DNA of 64,000 nt from Methylocystis sp. L43 (GTDB lineage: Bacteria > Pseudomonadota > Alphaproteobacteria > Rhizobiales > Beijerinckiaceae): positions 1 to 64,000 of the forward strand of contig NZ_JADNRA010000025.1 in the NCBI RefSeq assembly GCF_015709525.1, in the 5' to 3' direction. Positions 10,862 through 20,541 of this stretch are shown in pieces. Numbering within the stretch: the first letter of the stretch is position 1; each line of letters opens with the position of its first letter. The notes under the pieces are model-generated. The model did not search any database. It was not told the DNA's origin and worked only from the letters and a program-made list of their open reading frames with translations. The position numbers and the translations under genes were made by a program.

Positions 10862-10921
10862 GGTTTCTTCCTTTCCAGATGTTGATGTTCGTGACCCACT
10901 CCTCGCATCGAGGCTCGCTAC

Positions 10922-11332
10922 TCAGCGGTCCTCGTCCGAGGCAGGCGGTCGCTGGGTGACGACCGCCTGCTGCTCGCGAAGCGGCGCCGTTTCTCGATGA
11001 CGACGCTCCTCGACAACTCGCCAGATGCGCACTTCTTCCTTCAGCCGGAGGCGGCGCTCGATCACGATCTCCTCCTCGACGACGGGGATCACCGTCACGT
11101 CGCCGTCGCGTCGGACCTGGGGCGCAGTGGTCACGACCCGGTCCACAGGAACGCGTTGCACCTCGACCCGTTCGATGCGCACCGGCTCGTCAACGACGGC
11201 CGGGCGCTCATGCGTCACGACGTCCACGCGAGTCGTGGCGCCGCGCACTTCACGCTTCCCAACGATCAACTCCTCCCGCGCAAGCGGCGCGCTATTCACC
11301 TTCTTCCCTCGATCTTGCGGATCTCGTGTCAT
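10922..11332 (-). CDS. DUF2382 (YsnF/AvaK) stress protein, short form
   Basis: A 136-residue protein made almost only of the DUF2382 domain, beginning LAREELIVGKREVRGATTR at about residue 17, which is nearly identical to the opening of the domain in the next gene. Valine- and arginine-rich strands alternate (VEVQRVPVDRVV, EEEIVIERRLRLKEEVRIW). It lacks the YflT-like N-terminus. The pair probably arose by duplication. Function unknown; stress association comes from the family. Confidence 0.72.
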   Translation of the reverse strand: MTRDPQDRGKKVNSAPLAREELIVGKREVRGATTRVDVVTHERPAVVDEPVRIERVEVQRVPVDRVVTTAPQVRRDGDVTVIPVVEEEIVIERRLRLKEEVRIWRVVEERRHRETAPLREQQAVVTQRPPASDEDR

Positions 11333-11617
11333 CTTGTTCGCCTTAGCAGGCGGCTCAACGAGGCTTCACCGTCCGGCGGTGAAACTGCGAGGATGCGCCA
11401 GTCGCGACCTAACAGTTCACGGCGTCATCGGTTCCGATCCATCTAGTCGATTTTCGTCTTCCGGCGCGCCCGCGCTCCGCATCTGCCTGACGAATGAACA
11501 AAGGATAACGACGCGCGCGTGCTGCGAAACTGACAGGCGCACAGGGCTTCGCGCGCACAAAGCGCAGGAGAATTTGCTATGTTCTCCAAGAATTGACGAT
11601 TGGAGCGCGAGAAGATT

Positions 11618-13648
11618 ATGCGCCTTATTCAACTTAGCTTTGCTTCACGCCTGGTTGCGTTGGTCGCTGCGCTGAGCGTCGGCGCGACGCTGATGTCGTC
11701 GATGCTGCTCTCCTGGTCCAACTATCGCGCCATGCTCGCCGAAGCCGAAGTTGAAGGCGAAAGCGTCGCGCGGCTTCTGGCGCGGAGCGCAAGCCTCGCG
11801 CGTGAACTTCCGCTGGAAGTCGAGCAAATGCTCTCGCAGCACATGATCGTCTCGGCCGAGCTTCTGGCGCAGTTTATCGCCGCTGCGGAAAAGGCTGGCA
11901 TGTCGTCCGCCGAGATAAGGAGCCGGCTGAGCGCAATCACCAAGAAAACCGTTCTCGACGAGTTCTGGGTGACCAACGAAAAAGGCTACGCCTACATTCA
12001 CGGCAACAACAACGCGGACTTCCAATTCAGCGCATCCGCCGAGGAGCAGCCGCAGGCGCATGAATTTTGGAAACTGTTGAGCGGCAAGACGGACAAGGTC
12101 GTCCAGGACGCCAGGAAGCGCGAGATCGACAATGAGCGATTCAAATATGTCGGCGTGCGCGGCGTAGACAAGCCGCGGATCGTGCAGGTCGGCTACAATG
12201 CGCGCATTCTTGAGGACGTCGACGAACAGATCGGCCTTCCGCGCGCCATCGATAACCTTCTGGGCAGCGGCGAAATCGACGCGATCTTCGTCTTCAACAA
12301 GGATTCGAACCTGATCGCCAGCCCGAAGGCCGCACGTCTCAACAACGGCCGCGATCGGCTAACGGACGAGGAGCTGGCGCCCGTCCGCACCGTTATCGCA
12401 AGCGGGAAGCCAAAGTCGGTGAATGGCGTCGGCAAGCTCAGCGTCATCTCCCCGATTAGTGCCGATAACGGCGGCGGCGCCATCGGCGCCGCTCTGATCA
12501 GAATGCCGACGGCGCGACTGAACAGCGTGCTCGCCTCGCAGATCGAAACGGCGCTCGGGATCGCTTTGGCCGCAACCCTGCTCGGCGGCGGCATGGCGGT
12601 CTGGATCGCGCGAAAACAGACGGCCCCTGTCGTGGCGATCACCAAGGCCGCGCATAATGTCGAGCGCAGAGCGTTTACGCCCGGCGAATTGTCGGATGTC
12701 GAGGAGCGCACCGATGAAGTGGGACAATTGGCGCGCGTCTTCAAGAAAATGGCGCTCGACTTTCTCGATCGCGAACGGACGCTCGACGCACTCGTGACCC
12801 AACGAACCCAGGCGCTCCAGGAGCGAAATACGGAACTCGAACGACTGTCGGCGCGCCTCTCGAAATATCTTTCGCCCCAGCTCTACGGCACGCTTTTCAA
12901 GAACAAGACCGTCGCGTCCATTTCAGCGAAGCGCAAGAAGCTGACGATCTTTTTTTCCGATGTCGTCGGATTCAGCGAAATGGCCGAGCGGCTGGAATCC
13001 GAAGACATCACCCGCATGCTGAACGATTTTCTCAATGAAATGGCGAACCTCGCGCTAGCCTATGGCGCCACCATCGACAAATATATCGGCGACGCGGTCA
13101 TGATATTCTTCGGCGACCCGGAGACGCGCGGCGTCAAGGAAGACGCCGTGGCTTGCATTTTCATGGCGCTCGACATGCAGGCGATGACCCGACAATTGGA
13201 GCGCCGATGGCGCGAACACGGCTTGGATCAGAGATTCCAGATCCGCATCGGCGTCAACACGGGTTATTGCACCGTCGGCGATTTCGGCAGCCAGGAGCGG
13301 ATGGATTACACTATCGTCGGTCATCAGGTGAATGTGGCCGCTCGACTTGAGCAGTCGGCCGCGCCGGGCGCAGTTCTCATCTCTCATGAGACGATGACGC
13401 TCGTGAGCGACGCGATCGAAGTCGAAGAACAATCTCCGCTTCATGTGAAGGGCGTCAGCGGCCCGATCCGCACATATAAGGCAATTCGCAAAAAGGCGCC
13501 GTCCATGACGGAGGTCATTCACGAGGAGCGTGAGGGTCTAAGCGTCGACGTCGATCTCCTGAAAGCCGATAAGGACGAGGCGATCAGTCTGCTGAAAGCC
13601 ACGATCGAGCGCATCCGTTCAACCGGCGGCGACGTGTTAAACGGCTAA
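11618..13648 (+). CDS. Membrane-bound class III adenylate/guanylate cyclase with periplasmic sensor and HAMP
   Basis: A 676-residue signalling enzyme making cyclic AMP (or GMP) from the triphosphate. Order: membrane helix near residues 9-32, a periplasmic cache-like sensor up to about 310 (EFWVTNEKGYAYIH), a second helix (GIALAATLLGGGMAVWIA), HAMP linker, coiled coil, then the catalytic domain at about 440-620. The metal-binding FFSDVVGFS, the DKYIGDAVM loop and the NVAARLE transition-state motif are intact; Lys in DKYIGD and Thr in DYTIVG favour ATP. It stands alone, so the signal is unknown. The ATG at 11618 is chosen over an upstream TTG. Confidence 0.88.
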   Translation: MRLIQLSFASRLVALVAALSVGATLMSSMLLSWSNYRAMLAEAEVEGESVARLLARSASLARELPLEVEQMLSQHMIVSAELLAQFIAAAEKAGMSSAEIRSRLSAITKKTVLDEFWVTNEKGYAYIHGNNNADFQFSASAEEQPQAHEFWKLLSGKTDKVVQDARKREIDNERFKYVGVRGVDKPRIVQVGYNARILEDVDEQIGLPRAIDNLLGSGEIDAIFVFNKDSNLIASPKAARLNNGRDRLTDEELAPVRTVIASGKPKSVNGVGKLSVISPISADNGGGAIGAALIRMPTARLNSVLASQIETALGIALAATLLGGGMAVWIARKQTAPVVAITKAAHNVERRAFTPGELSDVEERTDEVGQLARVFKKMALDFLDRERTLDALVTQRTQALQERNTELERLSARLSKYLSPQLYGTLFKNKTVASISAKRKKLTIFFSDVVGFSEMAERLESEDITRMLNDFLNEMANLALAYGATIDKYIGDAVMIFFGDPETRGVKEDAVACIFMALDMQAMTRQLERRWREHGLDQRFQIRIGVNTGYCTVGDFGSQERMDYTIVGHQVNVAARLEQSAAPGAVLISHETMTLVSDAIEVEEQSPLHVKGVSGPIRTYKAIRKKAPSMTEVIHEEREGLSVDVDLLKADKDEAISLLKATIERIRSTGGDVLNG

Positions 13649-13688
13649 GCTATATCTTCTCGCCGATTGAAAGCGCGACTATCGCCGA

Positions 13689-14126
13689 TCAGGCCGGAGC
13701 GTTCGCTTGCGCGCCTTCAATCACAGCGGCGGTGTCGTAATATTCGAAGAACTCGACCGCCTTTCCCGCCGCGTTGAAACGCCAAACGTCCACCTTGGGC
13801 GTTTCAACGACCTTGCCGGTGAGCTTGAATCGCCATGCGCAACGGCCAATGGCGACGACGCGTTCACCTTCCGCCACGAGATGATCGACGGCGTAATAGA
13901 CCATCTCCCAGTCGCGCGTGAGTTCGCGCAGGTAGCACGCCACGCCATCACGCGAATGCCGGGTCTTGGTGAAGGACAGCGCATCCGGGCGCCCCTGCGC
14001 CAATGAGCCGAAATTGATTTCGTCGGCAAGGATGCTCAGCCAATGATCGACGCTGGCGCCCTTCGTTTCATCCCACGAACGATAGGCTTCCTTCAAAATC
14101 GCGGCGTTGCGCGCTTCTTGCGACAT
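13689..14126 (-). CDS. SnoaL-like / NTF2-fold protein
   Basis: A 145-residue protein with the layout of the SnoaL-like NTF2 superfamily: an N-terminal helix (ILKEAYRSWDETKGASVDHW), then strands with GVACYLRELTRDWEMVYYAVDHLVAEGERVVAIGRCAW and a C-terminal FFEYYDTAAVI. These cone-shaped dimers bind small molecules and are sometimes isomerases or hydrolases; the ligand is unknown. It lies between the cyclase and the ABC exporter on the opposite strand to the cyclase. Confidence 0.7.
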   Translation of the reverse strand: MSQEARNAAILKEAYRSWDETKGASVDHWLSILADEINFGSLAQGRPDALSFTKTRHSRDGVACYLRELTRDWEMVYYAVDHLVAEGERVVAIGRCAWRFKLTGKVVETPKVDVWRFNAAGKAVEFFEYYDTAAVIEGAQANAPA

Positions 14127-14191
14127 GACGAACGCTCCAGCTGAAATAAAACGCGAGGCTACGTCGTTTCAGCTGGGTCAACAAGCCGCCC

Positions 14192-16018
14192 TCAGGCGGC
14201 GGCGCCGGCGCGGTCGGTGTCGAACTGCAGTTTCGCCAGCCGCGCATAAAGGCCGCCGGCGGCGGTCAGACTCGCGTGCGTGCCCTGCTCGACGATGCGG
14301 CCTTCGTCGATCACGATGATTCGATCGGCTTCCAACACCGTCGCGAGACGATGGGCGATGACGAGGCTCGTGCGCCCCTGCATGACGTCATGCAGCGCCG
14401 CCTGCACCAAAGCCTCGTTCTCGGCGTCGAGCGCCGAGGTGGCTTCGTCCAGGAGCAGCACCGGCGCGTCGGCGAGGATTGCGCGCGCAATGGCGAGACG
14501 CTGGCGCTGCCCGCCGGAGAGCGTGACGCCGCGCTCGCCGAGCAGCGTGTCGTAGCCCATCGGCAGCGCCATGATGAAATCGTGCGCCTGGGCGCGCTTC
14601 GCCGCGGCGATGATTTCTCCGCTCGACGCGTCGTCGCGGCCGTAGGCGATGTTTTCAGCGACGGACAGTCCGAAGATCACCGGGTCCTGCGGAGCGAGCG
14701 CGATCGCCCGGCGCAGCGCCACGGGATCGAGATCGCGCAGATCGACGCCGTCCAGAGTAATGGAGCCGGAGTCGACGTCGTAGAAGCGAAGGAGCAGCGC
14801 AAAGGTCGTCGATTTGCCCGCACCGGACGGCCCGACCAGCGCGACGCGCTCGCCGGGCGCAACGACGAGGGAGAAATCCTGCAGCGCGGGTTTATCCGGC
14901 GCCGTCGCATAGGCGAAGCGCACATGATCGAAGGCGATGCGTCCCTGCCAGCGCGCCGGCGGTGGAGTCGGCCGCGCCGGGGCCACGATGCGCGGTTGAA
15001 TGGAAAGAATTTCGGCGATTCGGCCGGCGGCGCCGGCGGCGGCGGAGAGTTCGCTCCAGGTCTGAGTGAGCTCGCCGAGCGAGCTCGCGCCAAGCACCGC
15101 GTAGAGAACGAACTGGGACAGAACGCCCGACGTCATATGTCCGGCGAGCACGTCCTGGGCTCCCAACCAGAGCACGCCGACAACGCTCGTGAAAACGACC
15201 AGAATGGCTCCGGCGGTCACGATGGCGCGAAGCAGCGTCGCGGCCTGCGCCGCCTCATATGCGGCCACCACCGCGCGTGTGAACCGCGCCGTCGTCGACG
15301 CCTGCGCGCCGTTCGCCTGCATGGCGCGCACGGCCGAGAGATTTTCCCCGGCATAGGCGGAAGCCTGCGCCAGAGTGTCCTGAGCGGAGCGGGAGCGCTG
15401 ACGCACCGCCCGGCCTGACGCGATGAGCGGTAGAACGATGATCGGGATGGCCGCGAGCGTCATACCGGCAAGCTTGGGGCTCGTCGCCACCATCATGACG
15501 ATTGCGCCGAAGAACATGAAGAGATTGCGCAGCGCGACGGACGCCGACGAGCCAAAGGCGGATTTCAGCTGCGTCGTGTCGGCGGTCAGCCGGGAGAGTA
15601 GCTCGCCTGTCTTCGCCGTGTCGTAGAAGGCGGCGTCGAGAGCTGTGAGATGTTTGAAGAGATCGGCGCGCAGGTCGGCCACCACATGCTCGCCGAGCGT
15701 CATAACGAAATAGTAGCGGGTGCCAGATGCGATCGCGAGCGTCGCGGCGACCGCGATCATCGCGCCGAAATAGGCGTTCACCGCGCCAGCGCTGTCGGCC
15801 GAAAAGCCGTGGTCGATCATGCCGCGCACGGCCAGCGGCAAGGTGAGAGTCGCGCCCGCGGCCATGAGGAGCGCGACAAAAGCGAACACGATCGTTCGCT
15901 TGTAGCGCAGCGCATAGGGCAGCAAGGGCCGAAGCGGAGAGAGTGTGGCTTTCAAACCGCGATCCGGTTTGCGCGCCACGGGATCGACGGAATCGACGTC
16001 AGCGTTCTTTTTTGTCAT
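14192..16018 (-). CDS. ABC exporter, fused permease and ATPase (MsbA/ATM1-like)
   Basis: A 608-residue half-transporter. Residues about 35-330 form six membrane helices of the type 1 exporter fold; residues about 365-600 form the ATPase with Walker A GPSGAGKST, signature LSGGQRQR, Walker B VLLLDEATSALD and the switch histidine in LVIAHRLATV. It would act as a homodimer pumping a lipid, peptide or drug out of the cytoplasm. The neighbours do not reveal the cargo. I start at the ATG at 16018; the frame is open for another 51 codons upstream but those have the look of untranslated AT-rich leader. Confidence 0.88.
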   Translation of the reverse strand: MTKKNADVDSVDPVARKPDRGLKATLSPLRPLLPYALRYKRTIVFAFVALLMAAGATLTLPLAVRGMIDHGFSADSAGAVNAYFGAMIAVAATLAIASGTRYYFVMTLGEHVVADLRADLFKHLTALDAAFYDTAKTGELLSRLTADTTQLKSAFGSSASVALRNLFMFFGAIVMMVATSPKLAGMTLAAIPIIVLPLIASGRAVRQRSRSAQDTLAQASAYAGENLSAVRAMQANGAQASTTARFTRAVVAAYEAAQAATLLRAIVTAGAILVVFTSVVGVLWLGAQDVLAGHMTSGVLSQFVLYAVLGASSLGELTQTWSELSAAAGAAGRIAEILSIQPRIVAPARPTPPPARWQGRIAFDHVRFAYATAPDKPALQDFSLVVAPGERVALVGPSGAGKSTTFALLLRFYDVDSGSITLDGVDLRDLDPVALRRAIALAPQDPVIFGLSVAENIAYGRDDASSGEIIAAAKRAQAHDFIMALPMGYDTLLGERGVTLSGGQRQRLAIARAILADAPVLLLDEATSALDAENEALVQAALHDVMQGRTSLVIAHRLATVLEADRIIVIDEGRIVEQGTHASLTAAGGLYARLAKLQFDTDRAGAAA

Positions 16019-16328
16019 CGGCAGGGGGTATAACGTCCGTGTTCGACGAAAACGAATTGAAGCGAGCGCTCCGCGACCGAAACCGCCGCAGAAGCGCATT
16101 GAAATCGAAATTTCTTTTTCGCTACTGAACGGCGAAAATCGTATCAATCGCCGAATGTTTTTACTTATCATTTAGTTACATGCGCGACATCCTGTCGCAT
16201 GCGCAATTGACTCAGCGCCAACTTGTGCTAACCTCCGGCCTGCGTCGAAATGACGCGCCCATTGGGATGAGAATGCGCCGGCGGACAAGGCGCGACTCAG
16301 GGAACGAAAATAAGAGGAGTGAAGAACG
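16019..16328 (+). promoter_or_regulatory. Promoter and leader of the 55-residue membrane peptide gene
   Basis: A gene-free 310-base stretch between the ABC exporter and the small gene. TTGACT at 16207-16212 and TAACCT at 16229-16234, spaced 16, form a plausible sigma-70 promoter on the plus strand. The region also has an imperfect palindrome near 16180-16202 just upstream. A strong ribosome site (AGAGGAG) ends about ten bases before the ATG at 16329. The exporter's own promoter should lie on the other strand. Confidence 0.5.
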
Positions 16329-16496
16329 ATGGCTGAGAAAGAACTCGAAATCACCACGAACACCTACATCTTCGCTGGCATCGGCGCCGTGATCCTCGGC
16401 GGTCTCGCCTCCGTCGCGCTGGGCGGCATCCCCAACACGATCGCGGCGGCTGTCGTCGGCGGTCTGGCTGGCGGCTGCCTCGGACTCTTCTTCTAG
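16329..16496 (+). CDS. Small glycine-rich membrane peptide (55 residues)
   Basis: A monocistronic gene for a 55-residue peptide: a short charged head (MAEKELEITTN) then one long or two short Gly/Ala-rich hydrophobic helices to the C-terminal GCLGLFF. The gene has a plausible promoter, a strong ribosome site and a near-perfect terminator 52 bases after the stop, and its codon use is GC3-rich like a real gene. I do not recognise the family. It most likely sits in the inner membrane, with helix packing through GxxxG-type patterns. Strong expression is inferred from the control signals. Confidence 0.8.
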   Translation: MAEKELEITTNTYIFAGIGAVILGGLASVALGGIPNTIAAAVVGGLAGGCLGLFF

Positions 16497-16548
16497 ATTC
16501 AAGCGACATAGCGGGGCGCGGAAAGTTTCGGCCTTCCGCCCCCGACGC

Positions 16549-16589
16549 GAAGCCGGCAGTCGTCAAGACTGCTGGCTTCTCTCTTTTTT
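16549..16589 (+). terminator. Rho-independent terminator of the small membrane peptide gene
   Basis: A 13-base stem (GAAGCCGGCAGTC pairing with GACTGCTGGCTTC, one G-T pair) is followed by six Ts at 16584-16589. This is one of the best terminators in the window. Confidence 0.85.
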
Positions 16590-16607
16590 AAGGCCGTTCT
16601 TTTCCTC

Positions 16608-18266
16608 CTAAAGGGACGCCGCCGTGGCGCTCGCCGGCCAGATTTCACGAGCGCGTTCGCGCAGAACATATTTGCGAATCTTTCCTGTCGAGGTCTTCGG
16701 CAGCTCGCAAAAGACGACGTGGCGCGGGCACTTGAAATGCGCCAAATGCTGGCGGGTCCACTCGATCAGCTCCTGCGCCGTCGCCTGTTCGCCATCCTTC
16801 AGCTCGACAAAGGCGCAAGGCGTTTCGCCCCATTTGTCGTCAGGGGCGGCGACCACCGCGGCGGCGCGCACCTTGGGATGGCGAAACAGCGCGTCTTCGA
16901 CCTCGATCGAGGAAATATTTTCGCCGCCCGAAATGATGATGTCCTTCGAACGATCCTTCAGCTGGATGTATCCGTCGGGATGGCGCACGCCCAGATCGCC
17001 GGAATGAAACCAGCCGCCGTGGAAGGCTTTTTCCGAGGCGCTCTTATTCTTCAGATAGCCCTTCATGACGACGTTGCCGCGGAACATGACCTCGCCCATT
17101 GTCGCGCCGTCGCGCGGCACCGGCTGCATCGTGTCGGGGTCGATCACGTCGAGATTTTCGAGAACGAGATAGCGCACGCCTTGCCGCGCCTTCATCTGCG
17201 CCTGCGCGGCGCTGTCCAGCGAATCCCAGTCGTCGTGCCATTCATTGACGGCGGCGGGGCCATAGGTTTCAGTCAGTCCATAAAGATGCGTGACTTCGAA
17301 TCCGGCCGCCTTCATGCCGGCGAGCACCGCCTGCGGCGGCGGCGCGGCGGCGGTAAAGAAGCGCGCGGCCCGCGTCAGCGGCTTCTTTTCCGATACGGTC
17401 GCGTTGAGAAGCGTCGACATGACGATGGGCGCGCCGCACAGATGCGTGACGCCGTGCTCCGCCATCAGCTCATAGATGTGGCCGGCGCGCACCTGTCGCA
17501 GACAGACATGGGTTCCCGCGTTGACTGAAATCGACCAGGGGAAGCACCAGCCGTTGCAATGGAACATCGGCAGCGTCCACAGATAGACCGGGTGGCGGCC
17601 CATGTCGCCGGTGAGAACGTTGCCGAGCGCCGTGAGATAGGCGCCGCGATGATGATAGACGACGCCCTTCGGATCGCCCGTCGTTCCGGAGGTATAATTA
17701 AGCGAGATGGCGTCCCATTCGTCCCCAGGCGGCGACCATTGATAGTCGACGTCGCCCGAGCGCAGGAAGTCCTCATATTCGACACAGCCCAACCGCTCGC
17801 CGGGCCCGTCATATTCCGGATCGCTGTAGTCGATGATCACGGGCTTCGCCTTCGCGAGCGAAAGCGCGTTGCGAATGACGTCTGAGAACTCCCGATCGAC
17901 AATCAGCGCCTTCGTCTCGGCATGGTCGAGGGTGAAGGCGAGGATCGAAGCGTCAAGCCGCGTATTCAGCGTGTTGAGCACCGCGCCCATCATCGGGACG
18001 GCGTAGTGGCATTCAAGCATCGCCGGCGTATTCGCGAGCATGACGGAGACGGTGTCGCCGCGACCAAGCCCCGCCTTCTCAAGCGCACTCGCGAGCCGCA
18101 GGCTGCGGGCGTAAAAATCGCGATAATTGCGCCGCAGCTGGCCGTGCGCGATCGCGATGCGTTCAGGGAAGACGGCCGCGGCGCGCTCCAGAAAGGTGAT
18201 CGGAGTCAGCGGCTGGAAATTGGCCGGATTTCGTTCGAGGTCGCGATCATAAGGCGAGTCGGTCAT
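16608..18266 (-). CDS. Acyl-CoA synthetase (AMP-forming)
   Basis: A 552-residue enzyme of the ANL superfamily that activates a carboxylic acid with ATP and joins it to CoA. The AMP-binding P-loop YTSGTTGDPKGV is near residue 185, GLTETYGPA is near 305, and the C-terminal hinge and lysine motif (GGENISSIEVED and KTSTGKIRKY) are complete. Related proteins are annotated as medium/long-chain fatty acid ligases; the chain length preferred is not evident. The chosen ATG gives MTDSPYDRDL; the frame is open 13 codons further. It stands alone between the small peptide gene and trcR. Confidence 0.88.
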   Translation of the reverse strand: MTDSPYDRDLERNPANFQPLTPITFLERAAAVFPERIAIAHGQLRRNYRDFYARSLRLASALEKAGLGRGDTVSVMLANTPAMLECHYAVPMMGAVLNTLNTRLDASILAFTLDHAETKALIVDREFSDVIRNALSLAKAKPVIIDYSDPEYDGPGERLGCVEYEDFLRSGDVDYQWSPPGDEWDAISLNYTSGTTGDPKGVVYHHRGAYLTALGNVLTGDMGRHPVYLWTLPMFHCNGWCFPWSISVNAGTHVCLRQVRAGHIYELMAEHGVTHLCGAPIVMSTLLNATVSEKKPLTRAARFFTAAAPPPQAVLAGMKAAGFEVTHLYGLTETYGPAAVNEWHDDWDSLDSAAQAQMKARQGVRYLVLENLDVIDPDTMQPVPRDGATMGEVMFRGNVVMKGYLKNKSASEKAFHGGWFHSGDLGVRHPDGYIQLKDRSKDIIISGGENISSIEVEDALFRHPKVRAAAVVAAPDDKWGETPCAFVELKDGEQATAQELIEWTRQHLAHFKCPRHVVFCELPKTSTGKIRKYVLRERAREIWPASATAASL

Positions 18267-18420
18267 CCGGAGAGTCCAAAGGTTCGCCAGCGAGAATGTG
18301 AACACGGCGAAAGCAACGCTCGCCCGCGCGATGTGCGTCAGTCCGCGCGGCTAAGCTCTATATGCAAGATACGCGCGGGCTACCGGTTGATCAATCGGCG
18401 CTCGCGCGAGACTGCCGTCG

Positions 18421-19137
18421 TCACTCGCCGAAATCGATGTCCTTGAGCCGCCCGAATACGCGGTCGGCGTCGAAATGGTCTTCGTCGTCCTGCGGCGCCG
18501 CTGGCTTGGCCTTGCCGAAGACGTCCTCGGTCGTGGACGGCTCGGGTCGCGGACTGGTGGTGACGCTTGCAGGCACCAGCGTCTGGCCATGATCCTCCAC
18601 GGTAGCCGGCTTGTCCTTCGCCGCGCGATTGACCTCAAAGTCGAGATCAATCTGCGAGCAAAGTCCGAGCGTCACCGGGTCCATCGGCGTCAGCGCCGCG
18701 GAATTCCAGTGGGTGCGCTCGCGAATCGCCTTCAGCGTCGTCTTCGTGGTGCCAACGAGACGCATGATCTGGGCGTCCTTCAGCTCGGGATGATTGCGCA
18801 CGAGCCACAGAATCGCGTTCGGACGATCCTGGCGGCGCGAGAGGGGCGTATAGCGCGGACCGCGCGCCTTTTTGACCTCCGGCACGACGACCTTGGAGAC
18901 GGAGAGATGGAGGCGATGGCCCGAGTTTTTTTCGGCCTTTTCGATCTCCTCGCGCGTGAGCTGCCCCGAGGTGATCGGGTCATGGCCGCGAATGCCGGCC
19001 GCGACCTCGCCGTCGGCGATGCCCTTCACCTCGAGCGGATGCAGTTTGCAGAAATCGGCGATCTGATCGAACGTCAGCGATGTATTTTCGACGAGCCAAA
19101 CGGCCGTGGCCTTCGGCATCAGCGGGGCGTTGCCCAT
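18421..19137 (-). CDS. trcR: Cell-cycle transcriptional regulator TrcR (DUF1013)
   Basis: A 238-residue protein of the DUF1013 family conserved in Alphaproteobacteria. Its N-terminal half has two helix-turn-helix-like segments (ATAVWLVENTSLTFDQIADF and NAILWLVRNHPELKDAQIM), followed by the conserved block THWNSAALTPMDPVTLGLCS. The last 60 residues are low-complexity and acidic. The family is named TrcR in current annotation and linked to cell-cycle transcription. AAGGAG lies seven bases before the ATG at 19137, which decides the start over a TTG two codons upstream. Confidence 0.82.
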   Translation of the reverse strand: MGNAPLMPKATAVWLVENTSLTFDQIADFCKLHPLEVKGIADGEVAAGIRGHDPITSGQLTREEIEKAEKNSGHRLHLSVSKVVVPEVKKARGPRYTPLSRRQDRPNAILWLVRNHPELKDAQIMRLVGTTKTTLKAIRERTHWNSAALTPMDPVTLGLCSQIDLDFEVNRAAKDKPATVEDHGQTLVPASVTTSPRPEPSTTEDVFGKAKPAAPQDDEDHFDADRVFGRLKDIDFGE

Positions 19138-19307
19138 CTGCAAACTCCTTGATCAGGCATGGGGGCGACGTCTGGCGCCGCGCCGCCCGGCGCCAGCGAC
19201 CCACAGAACGACCGTCCATGTTGGGATTTCGCCTATATAATCCGCCGCCGCCTAAAGCGCAATCAATCCGGAAACTCCCGCTAAAACGCCGCGAACTCGG
19301 CCAGCGC

Positions 19308-20393
19308 TCATGCGGAGTCCTGCTCGCGGGCATGCGCCGGGCGCAATCCGCGCAAATGCGCCGGCAACAATTCGCCGATCGTTTCGCCGATGGCGGCGCC
19401 GTAGCGGTGAAACAAGAGGCCGAAGACGATGAGCAGAACGCCGATGCCCGACAGCGCGAAGGGGAAAAGGATCGAATCCTTGAAAACGCTGCCGGCGAGA
19501 TAGCCCAGATAGGTCGTGACGCCGACGGCGCCGAATACCGCATAGACACGGCGCATCAGGAAGAGCGACAGAACGATGAGTCCCACATTGACGGCGCAAT
19601 AGAGCGCCTTGCCCAATTCGTTGCCGCTGTGCTGGGCCGTCAGCCCGCCCCAAAAGGCCAGCAGCCCGAAGAGATGCAGCCAGAAAGCGAAATCGCCGTG
19701 CCGCCACCGCTTGAGATCGACGAGCCAGGCCACGGCGAGAACGGCGAGTCCAAAATACATGCTCACCGTCGCCCGCTGATCCCATGAAAATTCTTCGACG
19801 CCCATCAGCCAGGGCGTCAGATCCATCGACATGAACCAAAGCGCGAAGGCGATGATCATGACGAGGAACGGAAAGGGAAAGGCGAGCAGCGCGACGGAAG
19901 CCGCCGCGATCGTTCCAAGCTCCATAGGAAGCCAGCTCGACTGAATCCAAATGTAGAAGTCCCGGTACGGCCGCGCCTCCCCCGCCGGACTGGCGTCGTA
20001 CAACGACTGCAGCGCGAAGATCGCGAGCGGCGCCATCCCCACTGCGCAGGCGATGAGCAGCCCGCCCGGCGTGTGCAAGCCGCGCCTATGCCAGAGATAA
20101 GCGCCGGCCAAGGCGAACAGGGCGGCGTAAACGAGCGCGGTGACCAGCAGCGCCTTATCGCCCCAAAGGCCAAAGGCCGTCGTCGAAAACATGCCCATGG
20201 CGCCGAGCACGATCAGCGCGCCGGCGTACCAAAGCAAGTTGACGACGTCATAGCGCGGCGCTTGGGACGTCGCCTCCGCGAGGGCCGCGCGCCGCGACGC
20301 AAGAAACTGTGACAGCCGCTCGAAGGACGCGGCGTCAATCGCGCCGGCGTCGCGGGCGGCCGCGATATCGTCAATGGTGAACCGAAACTTCAT
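19308..20393 (-). CDS. Polytopic membrane protein, DUF2157-like
   Basis: A 361-residue protein with a soluble N-terminal 50 residues ([20 protein letters not shown]) followed by about ten hydrophobic helices and a short charged C-terminus. The N-terminal pattern and the helix layout resemble DUF2157 membrane proteins, which have no known function. It is divergent from purM, with 148 bases between the starts. No catalytic motif is visible. Confidence 0.68.
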   Translation of the reverse strand: MKFRFTIDDIAAARDAGAIDAASFERLSQFLASRRAALAEATSQAPRYDVVNLLWYAGALIVLGAMGMFSTTAFGLWGDKALLVTALVYAALFALAGAYLWHRRGLHTPGGLLIACAVGMAPLAIFALQSLYDASPAGEARPYRDFYIWIQSSWLPMELGTIAAASVALLAFPFPFLVMIIAFALWFMSMDLTPWLMGVEEFSWDQRATVSMYFGLAVLAVAWLVDLKRWRHGDFAFWLHLFGLLAFWGGLTAQHSGNELGKALYCAVNVGLIVLSLFLMRRVYAVFGAVGVTTYLGYLAGSVFKDSILFPFALSGIGVLLIVFGLLFHRYGAAIGETIGELLPAHLRGLRPAHAREQDSA

Positions 20394-20541
20394 GGCGCTG
20401 CTCCTTTGCGGCGACGTTCATATGCCGCGCTACGGAATAAACTTTGTGCAAACGCACAAGAGCGTAGCCGTTCCGAGCGGATTTGACAGCCGCCGCCGCT
20501 TGCGCCCATCTAACGCCGGCGCCCACGACGCGAAGGATGAA

